A DNA stretch of 64,000 nt from Lysobacteraceae bacterium (GTDB lineage Bacteria > Pseudomonadota > Gammaproteobacteria > Xanthomonadales > Xanthomonadaceae): contig JAUXUI010000032.1 of NCBI GenBank assembly GCA_030681035.1, forward strand, positions 62,001-126,000, written 5' to 3'. Shown here one piece after another: positions 1-9,555 of the stretch (its first letter is position 1; each line of letters begins with the position of its first letter). Both the position numbers and the translations under genes were made by a program. Below the pieces are notes generated by a model. That model had not been told where the DNA came from. It saw only the letters and a list, made by a program, of their open reading frames with translations, and did no database searches.

Positions 1-66
1 AACCTGCTGCGCTGGCGCCGATTTTTATTCATGGCCAATCCCATTGTGTTGACAATGGCGATCACA

Positions 67-1632
67 CTACGGCAGCAAGCCTGCGCTGTCTGTCGGCGCA
101 GCGCGTATCGGTATGTCAGAAAACGCTGACACGGCGCAAACCGGCTCAACCCAGCCAGTGATACGGCGCCGGATCAAAACGCCGCAGGCGATGGCGAAAT
201 ACAAAGGTGAAATCCGGCCACAGTGTGGTGTTGAGTCCGTCGCGGGTGCGGTACCAACTGCTGCATCCACCGGTGTTCCAGACCGTACGGCAAGCCGTTG
301 TTGCAGCGCGATGTTGTACTCGCGCTGGAGTACGGCATCCACATCCAACGCCGCGCCCGGGCGCCGGGCCAGGTGCGCAATGGCATCGCTCACGTAGCTG
401 GCCTGCGCCTCGATCATGTACACCATCGAGTTGTGGCCCAGAGCGGTATTGGGGCCACTCATGATGAACAGGTTGGGGAAGCCGCTGACGGTGGTGCCAA
501 GATACGCATTCTGGCCGTCGCGCCACGCCTGATCCAGATCCAGGCCGTCGCGACCGGCAACGGGAAACGGCGCACAGGCTTCGGCAGCTTCGAATCCGGT
601 GCAACTGATCAGCACATCCAACCGATGGTGAACGCCATCGCTGGTTTCGATGCCGGTTGCATTGATTCGCGCAATCGGCATGGTGACGAGTTCAACATCA
701 TCGCGGCACAGCGCCGGATAGAACGTGCTCGACAACAACACCCGCTTGCAGCCGACCCGGTAATTGGGTGTAAGGCGCGCGCGCAGTTGCCGGTCGCGCA
801 CCTGCACGCGCAGTTGCAGGCGCGGCAGGATTTCCAGCACACGCAGCAACGCCGGCAGCCGGGTAAAGGCCACTGCGAACAGTTCATGGCGCCAGTAATT
901 GAATACGCGGCTGACGCGCTGGCTGCTCGGCACCAGCCGGTACAACGCCTTGCGCCAGCGTGACACCGCCCAATTGGGCTTGGCGATGATCCACGCCGGA
1001 GTGCGCTGAAATACCGTTACCTGCGCCGCCTCATCGACTATCGATGGCAACACCTGGATCGCGCTGGCGCCGGTGCCAATGATGCCGACGCGCTTGCCGG
1101 CCAGCGCCGCATCGGCGGGCCAACGGGCCGTGTGAAAGCAAGGGCCGGCAAACTGCTCGATGCCTGCGATGGCGGGCAGCTTGGGGCGGCTCAGGCCACC
1201 GGTCGCCAGAATCAGCGCGCGCGCGTGAAGCACCTGGGCACCGTTGCCGACCTCGACCCGCCAGCGCCGCCGCTGCTCATCAAAACGCGCGGCGGTTACG
1301 GTGTGATTGAAACGCATCTGTGTACGCACGCCGAAACAATCAGCGCAGTGATTGAGATAGCCCTCGATTTCCGCTTGCGCCGGATACGCCCGCGACCAGC
1401 CGGGGTTGGGCGCAAACGAAAAACAATACAGGCTGGACGGGATATCGCAGGCGGCGCCGGGATAGCGGTTCGCCTGCCAGGTACCGCCAAGGCTTGCTGC
1501 CTGTTCCAGCAGCACATAACGATGCCCGGCGCGGCGTAGACGGATCGCCATGCACAAACCGGCGAAACCCGATCCGACAATCAGAACATCATATTCCGTG
1601 GTTTGCGGCTTGGCCGAATCGGCATCGGGCAT
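67..1632 (-). CDS. Flavin-containing monooxygenase, Baeyer-Villiger type
   Basis: The 521-residue product should be a FAD- and NADPH-dependent monooxygenase inserting oxygen into ketones or related substrates in the cytosol. A GSGFAG dinucleotide fold lies about 15 residues in, followed by the GGTW and RYPGAACD region typical of the family. The Baeyer-Villiger fingerprint FxGxxxHTxxWP is present as FAGPCFHTARWP, and a second Rossmann motif (GTGASAIQ) follows. The start at 1632 is preferred because a longer reading would run into the upstream gene and the residues before it are low-complexity. It lies 91 bases after the upstream exported HExxH gene. The substrate cannot be predicted. The family is well supported. 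Confidence 0.88.
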   Translation of the reverse strand: MPDADSAKPQTTEYDVLIVGSGFAGLCMAIRLRRAGHRYVLLEQAASLGGTWQANRYPGAACDIPSSLYCFSFAPNPGWSRAYPAQAEIEGYLNHCADCFGVRTQMRFNHTVTAARFDEQRRRWRVEVGNGAQVLHARALILATGGLSRPKLPAIAGIEQFAGPCFHTARWPADAALAGKRVGIIGTGASAIQVLPSIVDEAAQVTVFQRTPAWIIAKPNWAVSRWRKALYRLVPSSQRVSRVFNYWRHELFAVAFTRLPALLRVLEILPRLQLRVQVRDRQLRARLTPNYRVGCKRVLLSSTFYPALCRDDVELVTMPIARINATGIETSDGVHHRLDVLISCTGFEAAEACAPFPVAGRDGLDLDQAWRDGQNAYLGTTVSGFPNLFIMSGPNTALGHNSMVYMIEAQASYVSDAIAHLARRPGAALDVDAVLQREYNIALQQRLAVRSGTPVDAAVGTAPATDSTPHCGRISPLYFAIACGVLIRRRITGWVEPVCAVSAFSDIPIRAAPTDSAGLLP

Positions 1633-1723
1633 CGGGGCACGTAGTTGGTGGCGAGAGCGCCAGCATAGCTGCGCACGGGCCAAGCGCATACTGCCCGGCT
1701 CATCGCACCGGGCTTCAACGTCG

Positions 1724-3202
1724 TCAACGTGCGCCGAACTGTGTCGGCGCGATTCGCGCACCCATGATCTTGTTGCGCAGCGCGATGGCATCCGGATCGC
1801 GCGACAGTTCGGCGCGATCGGATGTCACCTTCAGCCCCAAGCGCTGGTAGCTGCTGTTGAGGTTGGGGAAATGCCGCAATGTGGAATGCTCAAGCGCCAG
1901 CCGCGAAAACACGCTGCTTTCGCTGAGCGCATCAAGGCGGGCAATGAACGCATCGGGATCGACCCGCCCCGCCTCGGGTAAACAACACTGCGAATACGCG
2001 GCGAGCACTTGCTCCAGCCCGATGCCACGCTCGCGATGCAATGCAATATCCGCTTCCAGCCAGAATGCCGCGCCACCCCAATAAATGCGCATTATTGGCG
2101 AGCCCTTGTTCTGACGAGAACGACTCTTGCGTGGGTTCTTGCTGATCTCGGCCAGCGTGACGCCCGCTGCGGAGTTGCGGCCACGGCCGAAACCGGCATC
2201 CAGGTGTTCCCAGGCATAGGCTTCGCTGACGATGCCGGCACGGGCACGCAACACGTTTTGGTAATAACTGGCCAAGCCCTCGGAAAGCCAGCGCCCTTTG
2301 TTACCCAGGTACGGGTGAAAGAAATGCGAGAACTCATGGATTGCGGTCCAGTCGGCGCGCAGCTCACGGATGCTGGCGTCACGGCGCACAAAAAGCTGCA
2401 CCGCCACACCGGCGCCGCGAGTGGTCTGGCCCCACGGCACCGGGCTGTTGCTGCGCGAGCTGATCTCGATGACCAGCACTTGCGCACTGCGCACCGGGAA
2501 ACGCCCGTACGCCGTCAGCGACGCCTGCGCCACTTCACGCAACCAGCCGTGCAGATCATCGCTGCGTTGCCGCGTCGGTGCATCGACTACGGCAATGCGC
2601 AGTTCGGTGCCGTCGTCGCCATCGAACACGCGCTCATCAACATCGCCGAACACCGCCCAGGACGGCCAATCGCCACCGCCAGCCGCCAATGCATACACTT
2701 TGCGCGCGGTATCGCGCGGCAGCCACGGCAGCGATGCCTGCATGCCTGCCGGCAAATCCAGCGTCAGCGTGCCGGCCGCATCGGCGCGCCACAACCAAAC
2801 GCCGGGGCTGATCATCCAACTGCCGCTGGCTGTCTGGATGCCCTCATCACGGCCATTGGAGCGGCTCGCGCGCTCCGCAGCAACCCGGTAATGGATGCAG
2901 GCGCCGGCCGGCAAGGTACGCGCAATCAGGCGATCGCCGCTGCGCTGCAATGCACCGTCATCGCTGCGGGTAAAGCCGAGCAAATAGTTACTCGCACCCT
3001 CTTGCGCGCGCAATTGCAGCTGCGTGTAATCGCGGTCTGCGCAGGCAGCAACGTGCAATTCACCGGCTGCCTTGTCGATGGACACCCGATAATCGATGGC
3101 AGCGTGTACCGATACGGCAAGCAACACACCAGCAACGCCAACCAGAAATTGACGTGCTCGCCACAAACAGCGCGGGTTTCGCGAATGCAATTGGGCTGCC
3201 AT
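1724..3202 (-). CDS. Exported HExxH metallopeptidase-like protein
   Basis: The 492-residue protein starts with a basic region and a hydrophobic signal peptide ending near VSVHA, so it is probably periplasmic. Near residue 290 it has HEFSH, followed 14 residues later by the glutamate of LSEGLASYY. This is the layout of a gluzincin zinc site with two histidines and a downstream glutamate. Gluzincins of the M1 type usually have a longer gap to the third ligand, so family placement is uncertain and activity is an inference. The N-terminal 250 residues look like beta-rich domain sequence of no recognised family. It is divergent from uvrD, with about 70 bases between start codons. Confidence 0.7.
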   Translation of the reverse strand: MAAQLHSRNPRCLWRARQFLVGVAGVLLAVSVHAAIDYRVSIDKAAGELHVAACADRDYTQLQLRAQEGASNYLLGFTRSDDGALQRSGDRLIARTLPAGACIHYRVAAERASRSNGRDEGIQTASGSWMISPGVWLWRADAAGTLTLDLPAGMQASLPWLPRDTARKVYALAAGGGDWPSWAVFGDVDERVFDGDDGTELRIAVVDAPTRQRSDDLHGWLREVAQASLTAYGRFPVRSAQVLVIEISSRSNSPVPWGQTTRGAGVAVQLFVRRDASIRELRADWTAIHEFSHFFHPYLGNKGRWLSEGLASYYQNVLRARAGIVSEAYAWEHLDAGFGRGRNSAAGVTLAEISKNPRKSRSRQNKGSPIMRIYWGGAAFWLEADIALHRERGIGLEQVLAAYSQCCLPEAGRVDPDAFIARLDALSESSVFSRLALEHSTLRHFPNLNSSYQRLGLKVTSDRAELSRDPDAIALRNKIMGARIAPTQFGAR

Positions 3203-3262
3203 GGGAGCTTTAGTACCACGATAGCGGCCAAGGTTCCGTGAATGTCAACAATGCGCGCCGGC

Positions 3263-3268
3263 TACAAT
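3263..3268 (+). promoter_or_regulatory. Possible -10 box of uvrD
   Basis: TACAAT lies 6 bases before the uvrD ATG. If used, transcription would begin at or next to the start codon and give a leaderless mRNA. No strong -35 box is visible, so this is a weak call. Confidence 0.3.
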
Positions 3269-3274
3269 GGCGGC

Positions 3275-5437
3275 ATGGACGTTTCCCACTTGCTCGACCC
3301 GCTCAACCCGGCGCAGCGCGCTGCCGTCGCTGCCGACCCTGGCCACTACCTGGTGCTCGCCGGCGCCGGTTCGGGCAAAACCCGCGTGCTCACCCATCGC
3401 ATTGCCTGGCTCACCGAGGTGCTGGGCGTGCCAACCCACGGCGTGTTTGCGGTCACCTTCACCAACAAGGCCGCCGGTGAAATGCGCGCGCGCCTGCAAG
3501 AGCAGTTGCGCGATGGCAGCCGTGGCATGTGGGTGGGCACCTTTCATGGCATCGCGCACAAGCTGCTGCGCATGCACTGGCTTGAAGCGGGATTGCCGGA
3601 ATCATTCCAGGTGCTCGACGGCGATGACCAGTTGCGCCTGATCAAGCGGGTAATGGCCGATCTGGAAATCGACGAAACCCGCTTCCCGCCGCGTCAGGCC
3701 ACGTGGTGGATCAATGCCCAAAAAGATGAAGGCCGGCGCGCAGAAAACATCCAGGCCGGCAGTGATTTCATGGCGCAGACCTATGTCCGCGTTTATGCCG
3801 CTTACGAGGAGCGCTGCCGCCGCTCGGGGCTGGTCGATTTCGCCGAACTGCTGCTGCGGGCACACGAGGTGCTGCGTCAGCAACCGGCTTTGCTGGCACA
3901 TTACCAGCAGCGTTTCGGGCATATTCTGGTCGACGAGTTTCAGGACACCAACGCAATTCAATACGCGATGATCCGGGTGCTGGCCGGCGAGCGCGGCCAG
4001 GTGTTCGTGGTTGGCGACGATGATCAGGCGATCTACGGCTGGCGCGGCGCGCAGGTCGAAAACGTGCAGCGTTTTTTGCGCGATTACCCCGGCGCCAGCA
4101 CCTTGCGTCTGGAGCAGAACTACCGCTCCACCGGCACCATCCTGGCCGCTGCCAACGCCGTTATCACGCACAACCCGGATCGCCTCGGCAAGCAATTGTG
4201 GACCGCCGCCGCTGAAGGCGAACCCGTCGATCTGTACGCCGCCTACAACGAAATCGATGAAGCGCAATACGTCATTGGGCGAATCACCGCGTGGGTGCGT
4301 AATGGTGGCAGCCATGGCGATTGCGCGGTGCTGTACCGCTCCAACGCGCAGTCGCGGGCACTGGAAGAACAGCTGGTGCAAGCCGACATGCCGTACCGGG
4401 TATACGGTGGTTTGCGTTTTTTCGAGCGCGCCGAAATCAAGGACACCCTCGCCTACCTGCGCCTGATTGCCAACCATGCTGACGATGCCGCCTTTGAGCG
4501 CGCGGTGAACACGCCCACCCGCGGCATCGGTTCGCGCACACTGGATATGGTGCGCCAGCTCGCGCGCGCGCAGGTCAGCTCGCTATGGCAAGCCACCGCG
4601 CAGTTGAGCGTCGATACCGCGCTTGCTGGCCGTGCCCGCAACGCGCTGCATGGTTTTATCGAGCTGATTCATGCACTCGCCGCCGAGCTCGATGCGATGA
4701 CCCTGGCCGAGCAGATCGATCATGTGCTGGCGCGCTCGGGCCTGCGCGTTCACTATGCCGCCGAATCGCGCGGCACGCTCGATGCGCGCACCGACAATCT
4801 TGACGAACTGGTTTCGCTGGCGACACGCTTCGTGCGCAGCGACGACGAAGAATTGCAGGGCATGTCCGATCTGGTCGCCTTCCTCGCCCATGCCTCGCTG
4901 GAAGCCGGCGAAGGCCAGGCCGATGCCGGTGCCGATGGCGTGCAGTTGATGACCCTGCATTCGGCCAAGGGCCTTGAGTTTGATCTGGTCTTTCTCACTG
5001 GCCTTGAAGAAGGGCTGTTCCCGAGCGGTCGCTCGCTGGAAGAATCCGGCCGACTGGAGGAAGAGCGCCGCCTGGCCTATGTCGGCATCACCCGCGCCCG
5101 CCAGCGGCTGGTGCTGAGCTACGCGCAATCGCGACGCATCCATGGCACCGACGCCTACAACCCGCCCTCGCGTTTTTTGCGCGAGATACCGCCCGCGCTG
5201 CTGCACGAAGTTCGCGCCAAGGTACACACCGCGCGGCCGCGATTCAGCGCGTCCGATAAATCACCGCCGCAATCAACCGGGCTGGCATTGGGTCAACGCG
5301 TCAGCCACCCCAGCTTCGGCGAAGGCGTGCTGGTGGATTGCGAGGGCAGTGGCGTACACGCGCGGGTGCAGGTGAACTTTGAGCAAGCTGGCTGCAAATG
5401 GCTGGTGCTGACCTATGCCAAATTGAGTGCACTGTAG
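3275..5437 (+). CDS. uvrD: DNA helicase II (UvrD), SF1A 3'-5' helicase
   Basis: The 720-residue protein has the length of E. coli UvrD. It should unwind DNA 3'-5' in nucleotide excision repair and mismatch repair. Visible motifs in order are the Q-like LNPAQRAAV, Walker A GAGSGKT near residue 30, FTNKAAGEMR, DEFQDTN (motif II), GDDDQAIYGWRGA (motif III), QNYRST (motif IV), TLHSAKGLEFD (motif V) and YVGITRARQRL (motif VI). The C-terminal tail contains the GQRVSHPSFGEG segment found in UvrD/PcrA tails. The start at 3275 gives the standard MDxSHLLDxLNPAQ opening. No clear ribosome-binding site precedes it; a TACAAT box sits only 6 bases upstream. Confidence 0.97.
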   Translation: MDVSHLLDPLNPAQRAAVAADPGHYLVLAGAGSGKTRVLTHRIAWLTEVLGVPTHGVFAVTFTNKAAGEMRARLQEQLRDGSRGMWVGTFHGIAHKLLRMHWLEAGLPESFQVLDGDDQLRLIKRVMADLEIDETRFPPRQATWWINAQKDEGRRAENIQAGSDFMAQTYVRVYAAYEERCRRSGLVDFAELLLRAHEVLRQQPALLAHYQQRFGHILVDEFQDTNAIQYAMIRVLAGERGQVFVVGDDDQAIYGWRGAQVENVQRFLRDYPGASTLRLEQNYRSTGTILAAANAVITHNPDRLGKQLWTAAAEGEPVDLYAAYNEIDEAQYVIGRITAWVRNGGSHGDCAVLYRSNAQSRALEEQLVQADMPYRVYGGLRFFERAEIKDTLAYLRLIANHADDAAFERAVNTPTRGIGSRTLDMVRQLARAQVSSLWQATAQLSVDTALAGRARNALHGFIELIHALAAELDAMTLAEQIDHVLARSGLRVHYAAESRGTLDARTDNLDELVSLATRFVRSDDEELQGMSDLVAFLAHASLEAGEGQADAGADGVQLMTLHSAKGLEFDLVFLTGLEEGLFPSGRSLEESGRLEEERRLAYVGITRARQRLVLSYAQSRRIHGTDAYNPPSRFLREIPPALLHEVRAKVHTARPRFSASDKSPPQSTGLALGQRVSHPSFGEGVLVDCEGSGVHARVQVNFEQAGCKWLVLTYAKLSAL

Positions 5438-5441
5438 ATAA

Positions 5442-6596
5442 CTACTGCGCCTGCACCGCCTCGAACACGCGCAGAAAATTGCCACCGACCAGTTTGGCGA
5501 CATCGGCCTCGACAAGGCCGCGCTGGAACAAGCCCGCAACATAGATCGGCAATTTGGCGTAGTTGTCGAGCACCGGCTTGTAGTTGGCATCCATGTCGGT
5601 GCCCAGACAGACATGATCGATGCCGATGCGGTCTATCAATTCCAGGGTGAGCTCGACAAAGCCATTGAGATCGTGGATGCCGATGCCGGCCGGCCAGGCC
5701 CCGATCACCCCGCCGCCGCCACTGGCGATGGCCGTTGCCAACGATTGCGAAATAAAGCGCGCCGGAGCACCCGCCTGTTGCTGATGGACGTGGGTGTGTG
5801 ACGCCATGGTCGGGCGGCTGCTTGCCTCCAGTGCGCCAAACGCGGTGGCTTCACTGGCGTGCGCCAGATCGACAATCATGCCGACCCGGTTCATCTCGCG
5901 CACCACCGCTGCGCCGGCTGCGGTCAAACCGCCGTGACGTGGTGGCTCGGTCATGATGTCGCCCAGTTCATTGTTGCGGTAATGCATCAGCGTGATCGAG
6001 CGGACGCCATCGGCATAGGCCTGCGCCACGAGCTCGGGCTTGCCTTGCAGAAAGTCGCCACCCTCCACGGTGAGCAGGGCGCCAATCTGGTGGTTGGCAT
6101 GCACCGCTGCGATGTCGGCCGGGCGATCAATCCGCTGCACCAAACCCGACGCGACCAGCGCATTGAGGTTGTCGATCTGGCGGCGGTAACTGGCCCAGGC
6201 CTCTCCCGGTTCGAATGCGCGCGCGCTGGTCAGGCCGGTGGCATCAGACAAGGCCAGCGTTTGAAAATCGGCGACCGCAGCGAAGGCGGCGACATCAACG
6301 CCGCCGGCGCGCATATCGGCCACTGTGCGCCGTTCAAACGTGCCGCGCCAAACATATAGCCGAACCATGCCGGTAGCGTGCTCGGCACCGCGCACGAAGG
6401 TGCGGCCGGGATGCGCGTGGGCATCGATCACCGGGTGCGCGGCAAGGAATGCGCGCGCCCGCGCCAGCTCATCATCGTTGTACGTGAAGCCAATCGGCGC
6501 TACCGATTGCCGCAGCAACCACCAGCTACCACCAGCAGCGGCGAGCAGGGCCGCACTGCCGCCAAACAACAGCCGACGACGGGTTAACAGAGGCAT
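5442..6596 (-). CDS. Membrane dipeptidase, peptidase family M19, exported
   Basis: The 384-residue protein resembles M19 (renal-type) dipeptidases, zinc enzymes that cleave dipeptides, often with a C-terminal D-residue. The N-terminus LTRRRLLFGGSAALLAAAGG is a Tat-like signal, so it probably acts in the periplasm. Likely metal ligands are in DAHAHPG, VEGGD, DLAHAS and SHTHVH. The first motif reads H-A-H where many family members have H-x-D. It is the last gene of a three-gene reverse operon, 21 bases after the RidA-like gene and downstream of a TonB-dependent receptor. This suggests breakdown of imported peptide-like substrates, which is an inference. It is convergent with uvrD, with a gap of only 4 bases. 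Confidence 0.87.
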   Translation of the reverse strand: MPLLTRRRLLFGGSAALLAAAGGSWWLLRQSVAPIGFTYNDDELARARAFLAAHPVIDAHAHPGRTFVRGAEHATGMVRLYVWRGTFERRTVADMRAGGVDVAAFAAVADFQTLALSDATGLTSARAFEPGEAWASYRRQIDNLNALVASGLVQRIDRPADIAAVHANHQIGALLTVEGGDFLQGKPELVAQAYADGVRSITLMHYRNNELGDIMTEPPRHGGLTAAGAAVVREMNRVGMIVDLAHASEATAFGALEASSRPTMASHTHVHQQQAGAPARFISQSLATAIASGGGGVIGAWPAGIGIHDLNGFVELTLELIDRIGIDHVCLGTDMDANYKPVLDNYAKLPIYVAGLFQRGLVEADVAKLVGGNFLRVFEAVQAQ

Positions 6597-6617
6597 GTAA
6601 TCTCCAGATCAGGTGTT

Positions 6618-7118
6618 TTAGCGCGCGCTCGGCTTTGCAGCGGCGCCGACAAAGGCGATGGCGTCGATTTCGATCAAAATCGGTGCCGCGCCGAAATCGA
6701 CGCCTGGCACCGTGGTGCGCACCGGCAGGGGATTTTTCGTAAAGTAACTTTGGTAAATCGCGTTCATCGCCGGCATATCTGCCGCCGATTGCAGCAACAC
6801 AGTGGTTTTCACCACGTCGGCCAAACTTGCGCCTTCGGCAGCGAGCGCGGTTTTCAGATTGTCGAGCACCAACCGGGCCTGGCCGTCGATATCGCCGGGA
6901 TAACGCCATTCGCCCGTGGCCGGATCACGCGGAATCTGCCCAGAGACGAATACCCACGCGCCGACCCGGCGCGTTACCGCGTACGGCCCAGCAGGGCTTG
7001 CCGCGCTGACAGGCCCGGCCAATGCTTGCGCTCCACCGCGCGCCGAGCAGCACCCCGGCAAAGCCATTGCCAGCAGCAGCGCCAGCAAGCTGGTGCCCAC
7101 TGCCGCATGAACGTGCAT
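6618..7118 (-). CDS. Exported RidA-family (YjgF/UK114) protein, likely lipoprotein
   Basis: The C-terminal ~125 residues are a RidA fold: VSGQIPRD, LDNLKTALAAEG, DVVKTTVLL, and the conserved arginine in LPVRTTVPG followed by IEIDAIAF. RidA enzymes hydrolyse reactive enamine/imine intermediates and are normally cytosolic. Here a hydrophobic leader ends in LPGC, a plausible lipobox, so the protein is predicted to be exported. The ATG at 7118 shares a base with the TGA of the upstream receptor gene (TGATG), indicating translational coupling. It sits between the receptor and an exported dipeptidase. The family is clear. The lipoprotein call and the role in this operon are inferences. Confidence 0.85.
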   Translation of the reverse strand: MHVHAAVGTSLLALLLAMALPGCCSARGGAQALAGPVSAASPAGPYAVTRRVGAWVFVSGQIPRDPATGEWRYPGDIDGQARLVLDNLKTALAAEGASLADVVKTTVLLQSAADMPAMNAIYQSYFTKNPLPVRTTVPGVDFGAAPILIEIDAIAFVGAAAKPSAR

Positions 7119-9367
7119 CAGAAGTTGTGCCACAGCTCGATGCCGTACGAACGCGGCTCGCCACGGGTCACAAACTGGTTACCGAAAAAGTCGCGGCCGC
7201 GGTTGTCGATGAACTTTTCCTTGAACACGTTACGACCCCACAGGCTGACCCCGAAATCACCGGCATCGTTGCTGAAACCGAGGCGTGCGTTGACCAGATT
7301 GCGGCTACCGATACGTTCGTACAGCGGGTCGTTGGTGGCACCGCTGAAGTAATTGCTGCGGTAACTGTACTCACCGAAGAAGTCGATGCGGCCACCCAGA
7401 GCCGCCACCGGCACGCCATAGTCGATGGTGAGTGCCGCAGTGGTATCCGGCGAAGGCAGCTCGTTTCCCGACAAATCCTGGCCAGACGGGCCGCCATTAG
7501 GGAACTTGTCGAACGTGGCATCGACGTAACCGGCATTCGCACCAAGGCGCAGGTTTTCGTTGACCTGCAGGCTGATGCTGCCCTCGACACCTTGCGACTC
7601 GACCTTGGCCGCGTTGCGCAGTTGCAGCACCGTTGTGCCGCCGCCGAGTGAGACAAACTGGAATTGCTGGAAGTCGCTGAACTCGTTGTAGAACGCCGCC
7701 AGATCAAAGCGCAGGCGACGATCCAGCACCAGCCCTTTCAGGCCGGCTTCATAGCTGTCCACCGTTTCGGTTTCGAAATCGAAGCCGGTGGCGATCTGCC
7801 CGACATTGAGAAAATCGGTATTCCAGCCACCGCTCTTGAAGCCGCGCGCGTATTTGGCGTAAACGTTGACATCATCATTGAGCGCAAAGGTGAACCCGGC
7901 GGTTGGGGTGAACTTGTTGTCGGTGCGGCCGTCGCGGAAGTTGTCGAGTGAACCGATGCGAAACGCACCGCTGCGGCTGCCATCGAGGTTGAACACGATG
8001 TCCTTGGTCTCGTGGGTGTAGCGTGCGCCGAGGTTCAGGGTCAAACGCGAGGTGATGTCAAAATCCAGCGAACCAAAACCCGCCACGTTCTCGGTTTCGA
8101 TATTCGCGATAGCCGGCACCACGCTACCGGCGGTCACCCTGAAGGCGAGGCCGACCGGCGCGAATGGTATGGGCGAGCCAGCCGGCAATGCGACGATGCT
8201 GTTCATGTCCTGGCCAATCGTTACCCGGCGATCGGAGTCGGCCTGCTCATTGAGGTAGAACACGCCCAGCACGTAGCGCAGGCGGCCCTCGTTCGACGAG
8301 GCGATGCGCAGCTCCTGCGAAAACTGCTCGAACTTGTCGTTGAAGTTGATGCGGATGATGTCGGCGGCGCTGTAGTCGGTGTCGTTCTGGCGCTGCTGCT
8401 TGGTATTGCGGTAGCCGCTGATCGCGGTCAGGGTGTCGCCGCTATTCATGTCGTAGGTCACCTTCACACTGCCGCCGTACAACTCGGCATTGATGAATGG
8501 CGTGGTGTTGAAATTGACATTGCGATCAGGCAACACCCCGCCCGGCAACGGGCTGTCGAAAAACGCGGTGATCGGCTCACCGATGATGGTGTTTTCTTCG
8601 GTGTCCGAGTAGTCGCCATAGACATCGATAGTGAGCTTGTCGCTGACCAGGAAGCTGAGCTCGCCGCGGGTGCTGAAGCGATCCAGATTGTCCAGATCAT
8701 CGCCATTGAACACATTGCGGGTGTAGCCATCGCGAGTCTCGTAGGAAGCGGCAATCTTGCCCAGCACCGATTCGCTGATCGGACCGGTAACGCTGCCGTA
8801 ACCTTCAAACGCATCGTTGTTGCCGTATACCGCGCGCAGCTTGGCATCGAAGAACGGGCTGGGCGCCGCAGTGGTGACGTTGACCGCACCGGACACCGTG
8901 TTGCGGCCGAACAAATGCCCCTGCGGGCCACGCAATATCTCCACCTGTTCGATATCGAACAGCGGCATGTTCAGCGCTGGCGACTGGCCCAGATAGACGC
9001 CATCAAGGTACATGCCGGCGCGCGTATCAAAACCAATACTGCGTCCGCCACCACCGACACCGCGAATGGTGATGGAGTTGAAGCCGGCTTTGACCAACTG
9101 GAAGTTTGGCGCCAACTGCTGCAAGTCGAACAGGGTGCGTCCACGCTCTTTCTCCAGCGTTTCGCGATCAATCACGGTGATCGCAATCGGCACGTCTTCC
9201 AACGCCTGGCTGCGCTTTTGCGCGGTCACCACCACATCATCAAGGCGCTTGGCGTCTTCGGCACTGGCCTCGTTCGCTTGCTGCGCCATGGCTGCAGGCG
9301 ACAGCAATGCCGATATCAGCAAAGTCAGCAAACGCGGCTGCAGCTTCGTGTTGTTGTTCGATTGCAT
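7118..9367 (-). CDS. TonB-dependent outer-membrane receptor
   Basis: The 749-residue protein is an energy-coupled outer-membrane importer. It has a signal peptide (LLTLLISALLSPAAMA), a TonB-box-like DDVVVTAQKR stretch, a plug domain (GVGGGGRSIGFDTRAGMYLDG, EILRGPQGHLFGRNTVSGAVN) and a 22-strand-type barrel ending in F. A ribosome-binding site (GGGAGGGA on the coding strand) precedes the ATG at 9367; a longer in-frame start is not supported. It is the first gene of an operon with an exported RidA-like protein and an M19 dipeptidase, and it is divergent from an AraC regulator at 9556. Its substrate is unknown. The partners make a peptide-like or amine-containing compound plausible. Confidence 0.95.
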   Translation of the reverse strand: MQSNNNTKLQPRLLTLLISALLSPAAMAQQANEASAEDAKRLDDVVVTAQKRSQALEDVPIAITVIDRETLEKERGRTLFDLQQLAPNFQLVKAGFNSITIRGVGGGGRSIGFDTRAGMYLDGVYLGQSPALNMPLFDIEQVEILRGPQGHLFGRNTVSGAVNVTTAAPSPFFDAKLRAVYGNNDAFEGYGSVTGPISESVLGKIAASYETRDGYTRNVFNGDDLDNLDRFSTRGELSFLVSDKLTIDVYGDYSDTEENTIIGEPITAFFDSPLPGGVLPDRNVNFNTTPFINAELYGGSVKVTYDMNSGDTLTAISGYRNTKQQRQNDTDYSAADIIRINFNDKFEQFSQELRIASSNEGRLRYVLGVFYLNEQADSDRRVTIGQDMNSIVALPAGSPIPFAPVGLAFRVTAGSVVPAIANIETENVAGFGSLDFDITSRLTLNLGARYTHETKDIVFNLDGSRSGAFRIGSLDNFRDGRTDNKFTPTAGFTFALNDDVNVYAKYARGFKSGGWNTDFLNVGQIATGFDFETETVDSYEAGLKGLVLDRRLRFDLAAFYNEFSDFQQFQFVSLGGGTTVLQLRNAAKVESQGVEGSISLQVNENLRLGANAGYVDATFDKFPNGGPSGQDLSGNELPSPDTTAALTIDYGVPVAALGGRIDFFGEYSYRSNYFSGATNDPLYERIGSRNLVNARLGFSNDAGDFGVSLWGRNVFKEKFIDNRGRDFFGNQFVTRGEPRSYGIELWHNF

Positions 9368-9555
9368 GATTCCCTCCCCAGGGCGGTAATTCAAAACTGC
9401 CGTACATATAAGTTGGATGCCCACCAAAGCCGATGCCAAGACTGGCCTGCTATGCTCTTCAGGTTACGTGGCTGAGCGTTGTGCCATGCACCCGCCACAT
9501 CACGCTCCGACCCCAGTGTGCCAGCCCCTGTGCGAACCCTATTGACCCAACTCCG

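Noticed and set aside
8012-9475. 487-codon open frame opposite the TonB receptor
   Set aside because: Antisense shadow of a well-supported receptor gene; no recognisable protein features.
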